From Hyphomicrobiales bacterium (lineage in GTDB: Bacteria; Pseudomonadota; Alphaproteobacteria; Rhizobiales; Xanthobacteraceae), in NCBI GenBank assembly GCA_017305665.1, contig JAFKKH010000017.1, positions 1 through 64,000 on the forward strand: DNA of 64,000 nucleotides, written 5' to 3'. Each line of letters starts with the position of its first letter. Within the stretch, counting starts at the first letter, position 1. Positions 11,882 to 21,429 of the stretch are shown here, piece after piece. The position numbers were made by a program, and so were the translations under genes. The notes below the pieces were generated by a model that was given only the letters and a program-made list of their open reading frames with translations, searched no databases and was not told the DNA's origin.

Positions 11882-13357
11882 TCAGTGAAACCGCGCGCTG
11901 CCTGATCCGGCGGCCTGACGCGGCCACGGGTCGGGCGGACCGACCGCGATGACGTCGTTTTCATTGGCGGACGTCGTGTTGCAGGAGCGTGAGTCCTCCA
12001 GCGCCTCGATGAAATCCGCGAACCACTGCTGGATGGTGCCGGCGCGCAGCTTGCGCATCATGGCCTCCCAGCGCATCCGGCGTTCCGTCAACGGCATCGA
12101 CAACGCGGTGGCGATGGCGCGCGACATGCCTTCGATGTCGTGCGGATTGACCAACAGCGCGGTCGTCAGTTCGTTTGCGGCGCCGGCGAATTTCGACAGC
12201 ACCAGCACGCCAGGGTCGGCCGGGTTTTGCGCCGCGACGTATTCCTTGGCGACCAGGTTCATGCCGTCGTGCAGCGGCGTGACGAGGCCGACCTGCGCGG
12301 TGCGATAGAGGCCGGCCAGCACGGTCTGACTAAAGCCCTTGTTGAGATAGCGGATCGGCGTCCAGTCGACTTCGCCGTGGCGTCCGTTGACGTCGCTGAC
12401 CAGCTTGGCGAGCTCGCTTTGCAGATTGCCGTAGGCCTCGATGGTGCCGCGCGACGGCGTTGCGATCTGCAACAGCGACACCGTGCGCTTCAAGGCCGGC
12501 TTCGCCATCAGCATGCGATCGAACGCATTGACCCGATTCACCAGGCCCTTGGAATAGTCCAGACGATCGACCCCGATCACCAGCCGCTCGCCGTTCAGGC
12601 TGCGCCGCAGCCGCGACACATCCGGATGCGACGAGGCCTTGGCCGCCTGCAGTGCGAATTTCTCCACATCGATGCCGATCGGGAAGACGGCGCAGCGCGA
12701 CTTGCCGTAGCGCGACGTCACCACACCGTCCTCGACAGCGAGGCCAAGCTCGGACTGAAGATAGCCGATGAAGTTCTCGCAGTCGTCGTCGGTCTGGAAG
12801 CCGATCAGATCGCACGCCAGCATCGCCTCGATCAACTCGCGATGATGCGGCACGCAACTGATGATCGCGCGCGCGGGCCACGGCGTGTGCAGGAAGAATC
12901 CGATCGGACCGCGAACACCGCGATCGCGTAGCTCCGCGCCCAATGCCAAAAAATGATAGTCCTGAATCCAAAACGCCGTGTCCGGCTTGCGGAATCGCAT
13001 CAGGGATCGCGCCATGAAGGCATTGACCTCGCGATACGACTGATAGTCGTCCTGCGAGACACGGATCAGGTCGGAGCGGGAATGAAGCGCCGGCCACAGC
13101 GCCGAATTGGCAAATCCCTCATAATAGCCGCCATAATGCGCAGCCGGCAGATCCAGCAATGCGAGCGCACCGGCACCGAGAGCTTCGATTTCAGCAAAGG
13201 AATCCTTGTGCGATCCGTCGTGCACACGACCGCTGGAACCAACCCAAACAGCGCCGGATTTCTCCACCACCGGCAATAATGCTGCCGCGAGGCCGCCGGT
13301 CATGGGCTCATTGGCCCGCGCGCGCGCCACACGATTTGAAACGACAACGAGATTCAC
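11882..13357 (-). CDS. otsA: Trehalose-6-phosphate synthase (OtsA)
   Basis: A 491-residue GT20 enzyme that joins UDP-glucose and glucose-6-phosphate to trehalose-6-phosphate. It opens with the family's VVVSNRVARA, followed by GGLAAAL, WIQDYHF, FFLHTPWPA and the donor-site GVDRLDYSKGL; near the C-terminus, VTPLHDGMNLVAKEYVAAQ is the nucleotide-binding signature. The start is GTG at 13357, preceded by GGAGGGG. It follows GH15 on the same strand but after 173 bases with its own EcfG-type promoter, so it can be transcribed independently under stress. Confidence 0.95.
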   Translation of the reverse strand: MNLVVVSNRVARARANEPMTGGLAAALLPVVEKSGAVWVGSSGRVHDGSHKDSFAEIEALGAGALALLDLPAAHYGGYYEGFANSALWPALHSRSDLIRVSQDDYQSYREVNAFMARSLMRFRKPDTAFWIQDYHFLALGAELRDRGVRGPIGFFLHTPWPARAIISCVPHHRELIEAMLACDLIGFQTDDDCENFIGYLQSELGLAVEDGVVTSRYGKSRCAVFPIGIDVEKFALQAAKASSHPDVSRLRRSLNGERLVIGVDRLDYSKGLVNRVNAFDRMLMAKPALKRTVSLLQIATPSRGTIEAYGNLQSELAKLVSDVNGRHGEVDWTPIRYLNKGFSQTVLAGLYRTAQVGLVTPLHDGMNLVAKEYVAAQNPADPGVLVLSKFAGAANELTTALLVNPHDIEGMSRAIATALSMPLTERRMRWEAMMRKLRAGTIQQWFADFIEALEDSRSCNTTSANENDVIAVGPPDPWPRQAAGSGSARFH

Positions 13358-13390
13358 AGGGTCCCCTCCCGGTTTCGTACTCGTTAGATA

Positions 13391-13415
13391 AACGTACGTT
13401 CATCAATATGGTTCC
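13391..13415 (-). promoter_or_regulatory. EcfG-type (general stress sigma) promoter of otsA
   Basis: On the minus strand GGAAC (13415-13411), 16 bases, then CGTT (13394-13391) exactly matches the EcfG/RpoE2 consensus GGAAC-N16/17-CGTT of alphaproteobacteria. The -10 element is 34 bases from the otsA GTG, leaving a short leader containing the ribosome site. Trehalose synthesis is a known member of the general stress regulon in rhizobia. Confidence 0.8.
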
Positions 13416-13530
13416 TGGTCACCTTTCCAGCCAAAATGAAACCAAATTCGGGCAACGCGGGCATGGAACTCCGCAAGTTTCTGCAGAGACAATGTTGGTG
13501 ATTGAAATCACGACGTTTTTCGTGACGTAA

Positions 13531-15330
13531 CTAAGCGCGATCACCGCGCCAGTAACGATCTTCCCAATTCCGCGACAGTTTCATGCCGGTGAGAATCAAT
13601 CCAGCCATGGAATATGTTTGCGGAAAGTTCCCGAATAACGCGCCGGTTTTCGGATCGACGTCCTCGGACAGAAGGCCGTAGCGATTGCGATGTGCCAGCG
13701 CATCGACGAAGGCTTCGCGGGCTTCCTCGCGTCGTCCCAATGCCCACCACGCATCGATCAACCAGAATCGGCAGATCAGAAACGCCGTCGCGGGCAAACC
13801 GAAATCATCTTCCGCCGCATAACGCATCACGTGCTTCTCGCGGAGCAGCTCGCGCTCCATGGCGGCGACGGTCTTCACGAAGCGCGGATCGCTGACCTCG
13901 CACACGCCGAGTTCGGGCAGCAGCAGCACGCTCGCGTCGAGATCGTCGGAGTCGAACGCCGCAGTGAACGCCTGACGTTTCGGATTCCAGGCACGATCGA
14001 TGAGTTCGGCGTGCAGCCGATCGGCGATCGTATTCCAGTAAGCGGCGCGGTCGGGCAAATTCAGCCGATCCGCAATCGCCGAGAGCCGATTGACACCGGC
14101 CCAGCACATCGCCGCCGAATGCGTGTGGATGCGCTGGCGGCCGCGATATTCCCAGATGCCGGCGTCGGTCGTCATCGCAACCTTCGCCGCCTTCTCGCCG
14201 AGCGATTCCAATAGCCGGAACAGGCTCTCGTCACCGGGACGCGGCAGGCGCCGGTCGAAGAACAGAGGCAGCGCCGCGAGAATGACGCTGCCATAGGTGT
14301 CGTGCTGGTTCTGGTCGACCGCCGCATTGCCAATGCGCACCGGCCCGTCGCCGCGATAGCCTTGGAGATCGGCCGCGATCCATTCGTCCAGCGGCAAGTT
14401 CGGGACCACGCTGTAGACCGGCTTCAGATCGTCGTCGGCATTCGATGCGATCGACAGCGTGAAGCCGATGAAATCCTCCATCGTGCGCGTCGCGCCGACA
14501 CGGTTGAGCGCCTTCACCACGAAATAGGCGTCGCGCAGCCAGCAGTAGCGATAGTCCCAGGTACGGCCCGAACCAGGCGCTTCGGGAATCGAGGTGGTGT
14601 GCGCGGCGATGATGCCGCCGGTCTCCTCGAAGTTCGACAGCTTGAGCGTAATGGCCGCGCGGATGATGGCTTCCTGCCACTCATAGGAGATGTAGAGTCG
14701 CCGCACCCAGTCGAGCCAGTAGGTCTTGGTCTCTTCCGCGAAGCGCTGGGCGGTGGATGCCAGATCGCCGGGAAACGCCTCGTCGTTGCCGAATACCAGA
14801 TACACCGGGCGCGTCAGAACGAACGGCGCTTCGTTCTCGATCAGGGACAACGGCGCGTCGGTGGTGACCCGTATGGCGGCATCGTCGTCGAAATAGCGAA
14901 TGTGGTTGCTGCCCATGGAGCAGCGGCGCAGCGGCTTGCCATAACCATGCGTCGGACGGATGCGAATCGTGATGCGCGGCAAGCCCGCAACCGGCTCGAT
15001 GATCCGGAACAGTTGCGGCGGCCGGAACATACGGCCGTACTGACGGAAGCGCGGCGCGAAATCGGTGATGCGCACCGCATTGCCGTGGCGATCGGTCAGC
15101 ACCGTAGAGACGATCGGCGTGTTGCGGACGTATTCCGACTGGAAGTCGGCCATGCCGTCCAGCACGACGTCGCTGAAACCTTTTTCTTCATCGCCCGCGA
15201 GCAGGCGCGAGAACACCGGATCCGCATCGAAGCGCGGATAGCACCACCACACCAGCCGCCCTTCGGGATCGACCAGCGCGGCTGTGCGGCAGTTTCCGAT
15301 GACGGCGAGATCGAGGCCGTGATCCGTCAT
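13531..15330 (-). CDS. Glycoside hydrolase family 15 (glucoamylase- or trehalase-like)
   Basis: A 599-residue GH15 protein. The N-terminal beta-sandwich begins DLAVIGNCRTAALVDPEGRLVWWCYPRFD, and the (alpha/alpha)6 barrel carries GSGRTWDYRYCWLRDAYFV, LPLDEW and the C-terminal LLSEDVDPKTGALFGNFPQTYS with the second acidic residue. Bacterial members include glucoamylases, and some act on trehalose. Its start overlaps the otsB stop (ATGA), which ties it to trehalose metabolism and favours turnover of trehalose or a related glucan. Substrate is not decidable from sequence alone. It has no signal peptide and is probably cytoplasmic. Confidence 0.85.
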   Translation of the reverse strand: MTDHGLDLAVIGNCRTAALVDPEGRLVWWCYPRFDADPVFSRLLAGDEEKGFSDVVLDGMADFQSEYVRNTPIVSTVLTDRHGNAVRITDFAPRFRQYGRMFRPPQLFRIIEPVAGLPRITIRIRPTHGYGKPLRRCSMGSNHIRYFDDDAAIRVTTDAPLSLIENEAPFVLTRPVYLVFGNDEAFPGDLASTAQRFAEETKTYWLDWVRRLYISYEWQEAIIRAAITLKLSNFEETGGIIAAHTTSIPEAPGSGRTWDYRYCWLRDAYFVVKALNRVGATRTMEDFIGFTLSIASNADDDLKPVYSVVPNLPLDEWIAADLQGYRGDGPVRIGNAAVDQNQHDTYGSVILAALPLFFDRRLPRPGDESLFRLLESLGEKAAKVAMTTDAGIWEYRGRQRIHTHSAAMCWAGVNRLSAIADRLNLPDRAAYWNTIADRLHAELIDRAWNPKRQAFTAAFDSDDLDASVLLLPELGVCEVSDPRFVKTVAAMERELLREKHVMRYAAEDDFGLPATAFLICRFWLIDAWWALGRREEAREAFVDALAHRNRYGLLSEDVDPKTGALFGNFPQTYSMAGLILTGMKLSRNWEDRYWRGDRA

Positions 15331-16136
15331 TCTGCGGCCGTCCGTTCGCCCTCGAGAAGATGACTAAGCCATGCCCTGACATCGCGCGGCGCGTTGAAAT
15401 GACCATCGACGCCCTTGGCGTGCCGCCCCACCGAGAATGAAAGGCCCTTCATGTCCGGCATGATCGCAAACACCGTTTCGTCGGTAATGTCGTCGCCGAT
15501 GAAGATCGGCCGCCGTCCCTTGAACGGTTCATGGGCCATCAGTTCGGTCACGCCGGTCGCCTTGGTGAATCCTGAATGCTTGATCTCGCACACGAGCTTG
15601 CCCGGCAACACCTCGATCGGCGCGTTGGGCAGGTCGGCGCGAATCGCCGAGACCGCATCATAGATCGCCTTCTCCGCATCCGGCGCCTTCCTGAAATGCA
15701 GCGCCAGCGAATACCCTTTGTCCTCCACCAGGATGCCCTCGTGTAACCCGGCGATGGCGGCGAAGCGACGGCTCAAATCCGCGCTCATCGGCGGCGCGCG
15801 CGATGCCACCGCTTCGCTTTCGACCGAGATCCTCATTTCGGCGCCATGACCCCCGACCGCGGGAAACAGCATCGGCGCGAAAATCCGGTCGATATCGTTC
15901 AGCGAACGGCCACTGACCAGCGCCAGCGCACCTTGGGTCCGTTGCAGTAACGCCGGCAGCGCCTTCGCAAGCTTCGGCGGCACGCGGACCTCATGGGGCG
16001 ACGGCGCGAGATCGAGCAGCGTGCCGTCGATATCGAGCAGCAACGCGCATTCTCCGAGCGGCGGCAGTCGGAATTGGGGTTCGGTCGCAATCGGCGTGTT
16101 TTTCTTCGGCACGGTCTCCATTACATCCCGATTCAT
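15327..16136 (-). CDS. otsB: Trehalose-6-phosphate phosphatase (OtsB)
   Basis: A 269-residue HAD-superfamily phosphatase that dephosphorylates trehalose-6-phosphate. Motif I is LLLDIDGTLLDLAPSP; further on are ALVSGRSLNDIDR, VGGHGAEMR, and the motif III/IV region PIFIGDDITDETVF. The start at 16136 overlaps the stop of the upstream transporter (ATGA); the frame is open for another 106 residues, but that part is the antisense-like shadow of the transporter's C-terminus. The product completes the OtsA-OtsB route, although the two genes are separated by GH15. Confidence 0.93.
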   Translation of the reverse strand: MNRDVMETVPKKNTPIATEPQFRLPPLGECALLLDIDGTLLDLAPSPHEVRVPPKLAKALPALLQRTQGALALVSGRSLNDIDRIFAPMLFPAVGGHGAEMRISVESEAVASRAPPMSADLSRRFAAIAGLHEGILVEDKGYSLALHFRKAPDAEKAIYDAVSAIRADLPNAPIEVLPGKLVCEIKHSGFTKATGVTELMAHEPFKGRRPIFIGDDITDETVFAIMPDMKGLSFSVGRHAKGVDGHFNAPRDVRAWLSHLLEGERTAAE

Positions 16137-17611
16137 TGTGACTCCACAACGGCCAGCGGCGATGCCACCGTTTCGAGTGAGCGCCGCTCGGCCGCTACTC
16201 CATATCGCCAGCCGACCAGCGCGGCGGCGATCATCAATACCGATCCAAGACAATAGCCTGCAAACACGCTGGTACGCGAGCCCGTGTCGATCAGGGCGCC
16301 GAACAGCGCGGGGCCGGCGACGCCACCGATCCCGGTGCCGATGGCATAGAACATCGCGATCGCCAACGCACGGACTTCGAGCGGAAAGGTCTCGCTCACG
16401 GTCAGATACGCGGCACTGGCGGCGGGTGAGGCAAAAAAGAAGATCACCATCCATGCGATCGTCTGTGTTTGCGCCGTGAGATAACCTGCGGCGAAGAGAT
16501 AGCCAGACACGGCCAGCAGAATGCCGGAGATCCCGTAGGTGAAGGCGATCATGGCACGGCGCCCGATGGTATCGAACAGCCGGCCGAGCAGCAGTGGCCC
16601 GAGGAAATTGCCCGCCGCGAACGGCAGGATGTACCAGCCGATATGTTCCGACGGAATGTGAAAGAACGACGACAGCACCAGCGCGTAGGTAAAGAAGATC
16701 GCATTGTAGAAGAACGCCTGCGCGACCATCAGCGCCAGGCCGACCATCGATCGTTGCCGATAGGTGTAAAGCAGCGTTCGCGCTACCTCGCGCAAGGGCG
16801 TGTGATCACGCATGCGAAGCCGGATGGTCGGCCAGACGTAATCGGCGCCGATCTCGGGATCGCGGGCCGCCATCCGTTCGATGTCAGCCACGATGCGCAG
16901 TGCCTGTTCCGGCCGACCGTGAATCATCAACCAGCGCGGGCTTTCCGGAATCCACAACCGCATCACGACCACCACCAGCCCAAGCGCGGCGCCGGTCAGG
17001 AATGCGAGCCGCCAGCCGAGATCCGGATCGATGACCTGTGGATCGAGCAGCACGATCGCGCTGACCGCACCAAGAGCGGCGCCGATCCAGAAACTGCCGT
17101 TGATAACCAAGTCAGTCCATCCGCGATAGCGCGCCGGCACCAGTTCCTGAATCGTCGAATTGATCGCGGTATATTCGCCGCCGATGCCCGCGCCGGTCAG
17201 AAACCGAAACAGCGCGAAGCTGCCGACGTTCCACGACAGCGCGGTTGCCGCCGTCGCGACCAGATAGAGCGTCAGCGTGACGAAAAACAACTTCTTGCGT
17301 CCGATCCGGTCGGTCAGCCAACCGAAGCCGACTGCGCCGAGCACGGCTCCGACGAGATAGGCGCTGCTGACAAAACCGATATCCAGATTGCTGAAATGAA
17401 GTGTGGGGCTGTCCTTGAGAGCGCCGGACAACGCGCCGGCGAGCGTCACCTCAAGCCCATCCAGTATCCAGGTGATCCCGAGGGCGGTCACAACGCGCGT
17501 ATGAAACGGGCTCCAGCGCAGGCTGTCGAGCCGCGCGGGAATATCGGTCTCGATGATACGGCCGGTCCTGCCCTGCAACGATTGTCCTGTGGCCGTCTCC
17601 AAAACCTGCAC
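16133..17611 (-). CDS. MFS transporter of the sugar-porter / MHS type
   Basis: A 492-residue major facilitator protein with about twelve membrane segments. It has the loop motif GWLTDRIGRKK, the SPRWLMIHGRPEQA motif typical of sugar and organic-acid porters, and GRLFDTIGRR in the second half. The start is GTG at 17611. It is the first gene of a coupled unit with otsB and GH15 (both junctions are ATGA overlaps), which hints that it moves trehalose, a related sugar, or an osmolyte. Substrate remains open. The upstream EcfG-type promoter suggests stress induction. Confidence 0.82.
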   Translation of the reverse strand: MQVLETATGQSLQGRTGRIIETDIPARLDSLRWSPFHTRVVTALGITWILDGLEVTLAGALSGALKDSPTLHFSNLDIGFVSSAYLVGAVLGAVGFGWLTDRIGRKKLFFVTLTLYLVATAATALSWNVGSFALFRFLTGAGIGGEYTAINSTIQELVPARYRGWTDLVINGSFWIGAALGAVSAIVLLDPQVIDPDLGWRLAFLTGAALGLVVVVMRLWIPESPRWLMIHGRPEQALRIVADIERMAARDPEIGADYVWPTIRLRMRDHTPLREVARTLLYTYRQRSMVGLALMVAQAFFYNAIFFTYALVLSSFFHIPSEHIGWYILPFAAGNFLGPLLLGRLFDTIGRRAMIAFTYGISGILLAVSGYLFAAGYLTAQTQTIAWMVIFFFASPAASAAYLTVSETFPLEVRALAIAMFYAIGTGIGGVAGPALFGALIDTGSRTSVFAGYCLGSVLMIAAALVGWRYGVAAERRSLETVASPLAVVESQ

Positions 17612-17724
17612 CTACTCCGCACTGACCGGGACCACCGTCGCGGCGGGAGCGAGATTGGAGCCTGCGCAAATCCCACGGCCGGCCAACTTCCCGGTGGAAG
17701 ATTTGCCCCTGACTGAAGCAAGTT

Positions 17725-17749
17725 AACGCAGAACCCGGCTTCGGGTTCC
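17725..17749 (-). promoter_or_regulatory. EcfG-type promoter of the MFS-otsB-GH15 operon
   Basis: On the minus strand GGAAC (17749-17745), 16 bases and CGTT (17728-17725) match the EcfG consensus with the same spacing as the otsA promoter. The stretch between also forms a small hairpin (GAACCCG / CGGGTTC at 17731-17748) that could instead be a weak terminator for the chemoreceptor gene, but there is no T-run. The leader would be about 110 bases. Confidence 0.65.
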
Positions 17750-17774
17750 ACGTTGTTGCCGGCAAGCGCGATGC

Positions 17775-19829
17775 TTAGGCGGCGCGGATGTTCGCCATGA
17801 AGCGGTCCAGCTCCTGCCGCAGCCGGGTGCTTTCCGCCGACAGTGTCTGGGCCGAGTTCAACACTTCCTCGGAGGCCGAGCCGGTTTCGATCGCACCGCG
17901 ATTGACCTGCGTGATGTTGTCGGCGGTCGACTGCGTACCCTGGGCAACGCCCTGAACGCTGCGCGCGATTTCCTGCGTGGCATCGCTCTGCTGCTGCACA
18001 GCGGTGGCGATCGTCGCAGCAATGTTCGAGATCTGCCCGATGGTGCTGCCGATCTCCTTGATGGCGGCGACCGACTCCTGCGTCGCGCCCTGCATGCCGG
18101 TGATGTGCGAGGAAATCTCGTCGGTCGCTTTCGCGGTCTGGCTCGCCAGCGATTTGACCTCCGACGCCACGACAGCGAAGCCGCGGCCGGCCTCGCCCGC
18201 GCGGGCCGCTTCGATCGTGGCATTCAATGCCAGCAGGTTGGTCTGCTCCGCGATCGCCGTGATCAGCTTGACCACGTCGCCGATCTCCTGCGCCGCACGC
18301 GACAGCTTGCCGATGCGCGCGTCGGTCTGTTGCGCCTGCTGGACCGCGCCGTCGGCAATGCGATTCGAGTCGCGCGCCTGGCGACCGATCTCATCGACGG
18401 ATGCGGACAATTCTTCCGTCGCGGCTGCAACCGACTGCATGCTTGAGCAGGCTTCCTCGGACGCGCCCGCGGCCTGACCCGACAGGCTTTGCGTGGTTTC
18501 CGCGGTGCGCGTCAGCGTCCCTGCCGCCGCCTCCAGTTGCACTGCCGATGATGACACGTTCGACACGATGCTGCCCACCGCGGCCTCGAACTGATCGGCG
18601 AAGCGGATCAGCTCCGCACGCCGCGCTTCTGCCGCCGCCTTGTTCTGCGCCTCGTGCGAGGCTGCGTCACGTTCGGCCTTGGCAACAGCCTGCACCTTGA
18701 ACTCCTCCACCGCGGCCGCCATGTCGCCAAGCTCGTCGTTGCGGCCAAGCCCCGGCAGGACGACGTCGAAGTCGCCGCCCGCAAGCTTGCGCATCGCAGC
18801 GCACATCGCGGTCATGGGACGGGAGATGCCGCGGCCGAGCAGCCACGCGAACAAGCCGCCGATCACGAAGCCGCCGACCGCCAACATCAGCAGCAGGCGC
18901 TCCGTTTCGGTGATCGCCCCCTTGGATTCCTGATCCAGTCGCTTCTGATCGGTGAGCAGATCGGCCTTCATGGCATCGGCGAGTTGCGTGATCGCCGTCG
19001 CCGACTCCGTCATCTCGCTCACAAGGCCTGCGACACCCTTCGCATTTTTGATCAGCTTGCCGAACTCGCTCTGATAGCTCGTGAGCAGCGCGTTGATGTC
19101 CTTGACCGAACCGGCGACCTTTTCGTTATCCGTTGGAATGGCGTGAATCGCATTCGCCACGAACTTCAGGCGCGCCACCGCGCTGTTCGCGACCGTGACA
19201 TCGGAATTGAGCACGAACGAACTGGTCAGCCCGGTTGCCGACAGAAGCTGGGTCATCACCTGCTTCGCGCTGAAGACCACCGCCGGCAGTTCAAGTTCGC
19301 CCGCCGTGCTTGCCAGGTCTTCCAGCTTGTAGCGCAGGTTGTTGCCGTCGCGCATGAGCTGATTCTGGGTGATCCGGTCGCTCTCGTGCTTCAGGTTGCG
19401 GATGTCCTCGAAGATCTTGGTAAAGGTTTGGAATTCCCGCGACAGTCGGGTGATCTTGTCGAGCCGGGTGGAATCGGTGGTCGCCTTCATCGACAGGTCG
19501 ATGGCGTCCTTAAGCTTGGCTTCCGAGGCAAGCGCGGCCTTCTCGTCATCATCCTTGGCGGTCACGACGTAATAACGCGCGAGCGCCTGATAGGAGATCA
19601 GCTCACGGTCGATATTGCGGGCCAGATCCGCTTCCGCGACGCTCTGACGATACGAAGCTACCTTGTTGGAGACCCGTTCGAAGCCGAAATAGGCGATGCC
19701 CATGCTGACGGCCGTGATGGCGAGAACCAGGGCGAAGCCGAGCGTGATCTTCGCACGAAACCGGAGCGTCGGCATCCTGATCGATCTGATCGAAATCGAC
19801 CGCAGCCAAGCGCGCTTTCCGCCCATCAT
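17775..19829 (-). CDS. Methyl-accepting chemotaxis protein
   Basis: A membrane chemoreceptor of about 684 residues. The first membrane helix is near residues 22-42 ([22 protein letters not shown]), followed by a roughly 270-residue helical extracytoplasmic sensor, a second membrane helix ([21 protein letters not shown]), HAMP, and the signalling domain with its hairpin tip [28 protein letters not shown]. The start at 19829 (MMGGKRAW) is chosen because GGGGG lies 5 bases upstream; an ATG at 19841 has none. The ligand is unknown. No che genes are nearby, so it must signal through a remote array. Confidence 0.92.
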   Translation of the reverse strand: MMGGKRAWLRSISIRSIRMPTLRFRAKITLGFALVLAITAVSMGIAYFGFERVSNKVASYRQSVAEADLARNIDRELISYQALARYYVVTAKDDDEKAALASEAKLKDAIDLSMKATTDSTRLDKITRLSREFQTFTKIFEDIRNLKHESDRITQNQLMRDGNNLRYKLEDLASTAGELELPAVVFSAKQVMTQLLSATGLTSSFVLNSDVTVANSAVARLKFVANAIHAIPTDNEKVAGSVKDINALLTSYQSEFGKLIKNAKGVAGLVSEMTESATAITQLADAMKADLLTDQKRLDQESKGAITETERLLLMLAVGGFVIGGLFAWLLGRGISRPMTAMCAAMRKLAGGDFDVVLPGLGRNDELGDMAAAVEEFKVQAVAKAERDAASHEAQNKAAAEARRAELIRFADQFEAAVGSIVSNVSSSAVQLEAAAGTLTRTAETTQSLSGQAAGASEEACSSMQSVAAATEELSASVDEIGRQARDSNRIADGAVQQAQQTDARIGKLSRAAQEIGDVVKLITAIAEQTNLLALNATIEAARAGEAGRGFAVVASEVKSLASQTAKATDEISSHITGMQGATQESVAAIKEIGSTIGQISNIAATIATAVQQQSDATQEIARSVQGVAQGTQSTADNITQVNRGAIETGSASEEVLNSAQTLSAESTRLRQELDRFMANIRAA

Positions 19830-20191
19830 ATTCGCCCCCATTAGCCCAACCGGATAGATGACGGAGGCATGCCTCCGAGCCCGATGCCGAAAATTAGAGG
19901 AGAATGGATAAGAGGTTGTAAATCGTTACCCCTTCGCGGAGAAAATTCCGTGCAGGTGGCCAGAAAGGTGATGGACTGTGCTGAAAAGACGGGGAGCCGT
20001 CAGCGACGTGCCGGCTTTGTTGCAGCGCGGCAGTCATCGGGGCGGACGCTTGACGACGCCGGGCACACCTCTGCCACGCACACCGGCATCTTGAAAAAGC
20101 CGCTTGCTACTCCCCGATGCAGGCGAGACAATTTGAGCAATACAGACCCGGTGCTGCCTCGAGACGCGCCCAACATCAGGGAAGAAACAAC
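19830..20191. other. Divergent gap with a 16-base palindrome
   Basis: This 362-base stretch lies between the chemoreceptor and the divergent CoA-transferase gene. It holds a perfect palindrome CGGAGGCATGCCTCCG at 19862-19877, close to the chemoreceptor start and possibly an operator. No gene is convincing; a frame open from 20117 merely extends the CoA-transferase upstream without a ribosome site. Confidence 0.5.
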
Positions 20192-21310
20192 GTGCTGGAT
20201 AAGCCCGCCCCGCAAGCCGCCACGCGTACCTCCGGGCCGTTGGCCGGCTTTCGCATCGTCGAATTCGCCGGGATCGGTCCGGGACCTTTCGCCTGCATGA
20301 TGCTGGCGGACATGGGCGCCGAGGTGATCACGCTCGACCGGGTCGGCGCCAAGAAAAACCTGAAAACGATCGCCGTCCGCGGCCGCAAGGTGGTCGAGCT
20401 CGACCTCAAGGACAAGGCCGCGATCGCCAGGGCGCTCGATCTGCTGGACCATGCCGATGCGCTGATCGAAGGCTTTCGTCCCGGCGTGATGGAACGGCTC
20501 GGTCTCGGCCCCGATGTGGTGCTCGCGCGGAATCCGCGTCTCGTTTACGGCCGCATGACCGGATGGGGACAGGAAGGCCCGCTGGCGAATGCCGCCGGCC
20601 ACGATATCAACTACATCTCCGTGACCGGAGCTCTGGCTGCGATCGGAACTAAGGACAAGCCGGTTCCGCCGCTCAACCTCGTCGGCGACTTCGGCGGCGG
20701 CGCACTTTATCTTGTGGTCGGCGTGCTGGCCGCGCTGCTGGAGGCCAGGAAATCCGGCAAGGGTCAGGTGGTCGATGCCGCCATGTGCGACGGCGCGGCC
20801 TCGTTGATGTCGATGTTCTTCGACATGAAGGCGGCCGGCCGCTGGACCGATCAGCGCGAGAACAACTTTCTCGACGGCGGCGCGCACTTCTATGGCGTGT
20901 ACGAATGCGCCTGCAACAGCTTCATTTCCATCGGTTCGATCGAGCCGCAGTTCTATTCCCTGCTGCGCGATCTGGCTGGTTTGTCGGAAGCCGACTTCAA
21001 CAACCAGATGGACCAGAAGGCGTGGCCCGAGTTGCGTCAGAAGCTCGTCGAGGTGTTCAAGACCAAGACCCGCGACGAATGGTGCAAGATCATGGAGGGA
21101 ACCGACGTCTGTTTCGCGCCGGTCCTCACCATGACCGAAGCGACGAAGCATCCGCACATGACCGCACGCTCGACCTTCATCACCCGCCACGGCATCACCC
21201 AGCCGGCCCCCGCGCCGCGCTTCTCGCGCACGCCGTCAGCCGCCCGCGACGCCACAACCGCGGACCTCGCCGAAGTCGTGAACGACTGGAAGGCGTCCCG
21301 GCCATCCTGA
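20192..21310 (+). CDS. CaiB/BaiF family (class III) CoA-transferase / acyl-CoA racemase
   Basis: A 372-residue protein of the type III CoA-transferase / alpha-methylacyl-CoA racemase family. Conserved blocks are [34 protein letters not shown]-like ([16 protein letters not shown]), [11 protein letters not shown] and [12 protein letters not shown], the last containing the catalytic Asp. The preferred start is GTG at 20192, with AGGGAAG eight bases upstream; an in-frame ATG at 20117 lacks one. The AMACR-like sequence favours a racemase, but a CoA transferase is not excluded. It precedes a transporter and an amidohydrolase on the same strand. Confidence 0.85.
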   Translation: MLDKPAPQAATRTSGPLAGFRIVEFAGIGPGPFACMMLADMGAEVITLDRVGAKKNLKTIAVRGRKVVELDLKDKAAIARALDLLDHADALIEGFRPGVMERLGLGPDVVLARNPRLVYGRMTGWGQEGPLANAAGHDINYISVTGALAAIGTKDKPVPPLNLVGDFGGGALYLVVGVLAALLEARKSGKGQVVDAAMCDGAASLMSMFFDMKAAGRWTDQRENNFLDGGAHFYGVYECACNSFISIGSIEPQFYSLLRDLAGLSEADFNNQMDQKAWPELRQKLVEVFKTKTRDEWCKIMEGTDVCFAPVLTMTEATKHPHMTARSTFITRHGITQPAPAPRFSRTPSAARDATTADLAEVVNDWKASRPS

Positions 21311-21429
21311 TCGCAATTTGCACAAGGCGATATTGCATGACAGGGCAGCGGGCGAACATCAACAAACCGCCTTGCAGTTCGGCCGTGCTTCCTGCGTGAT
21401 TGCTCCAAGAATAACGACAAGGAGCTTTC

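Noticed and set aside
16137-16454. N-terminal extension of OtsB by 106 residues
   Set aside because: The extra part is Arg/Cys-rich shadow of the transporter gene, and the ATGA overlap gives a natural start at 16136.
17731-17748. Hairpin GAACCCG / CGGGTTC as a terminator of the chemoreceptor gene
   Set aside because: No T-run follows, and the same bases fit an EcfG promoter at the same spacing as at otsA. Kept only as an alternative in that entry.
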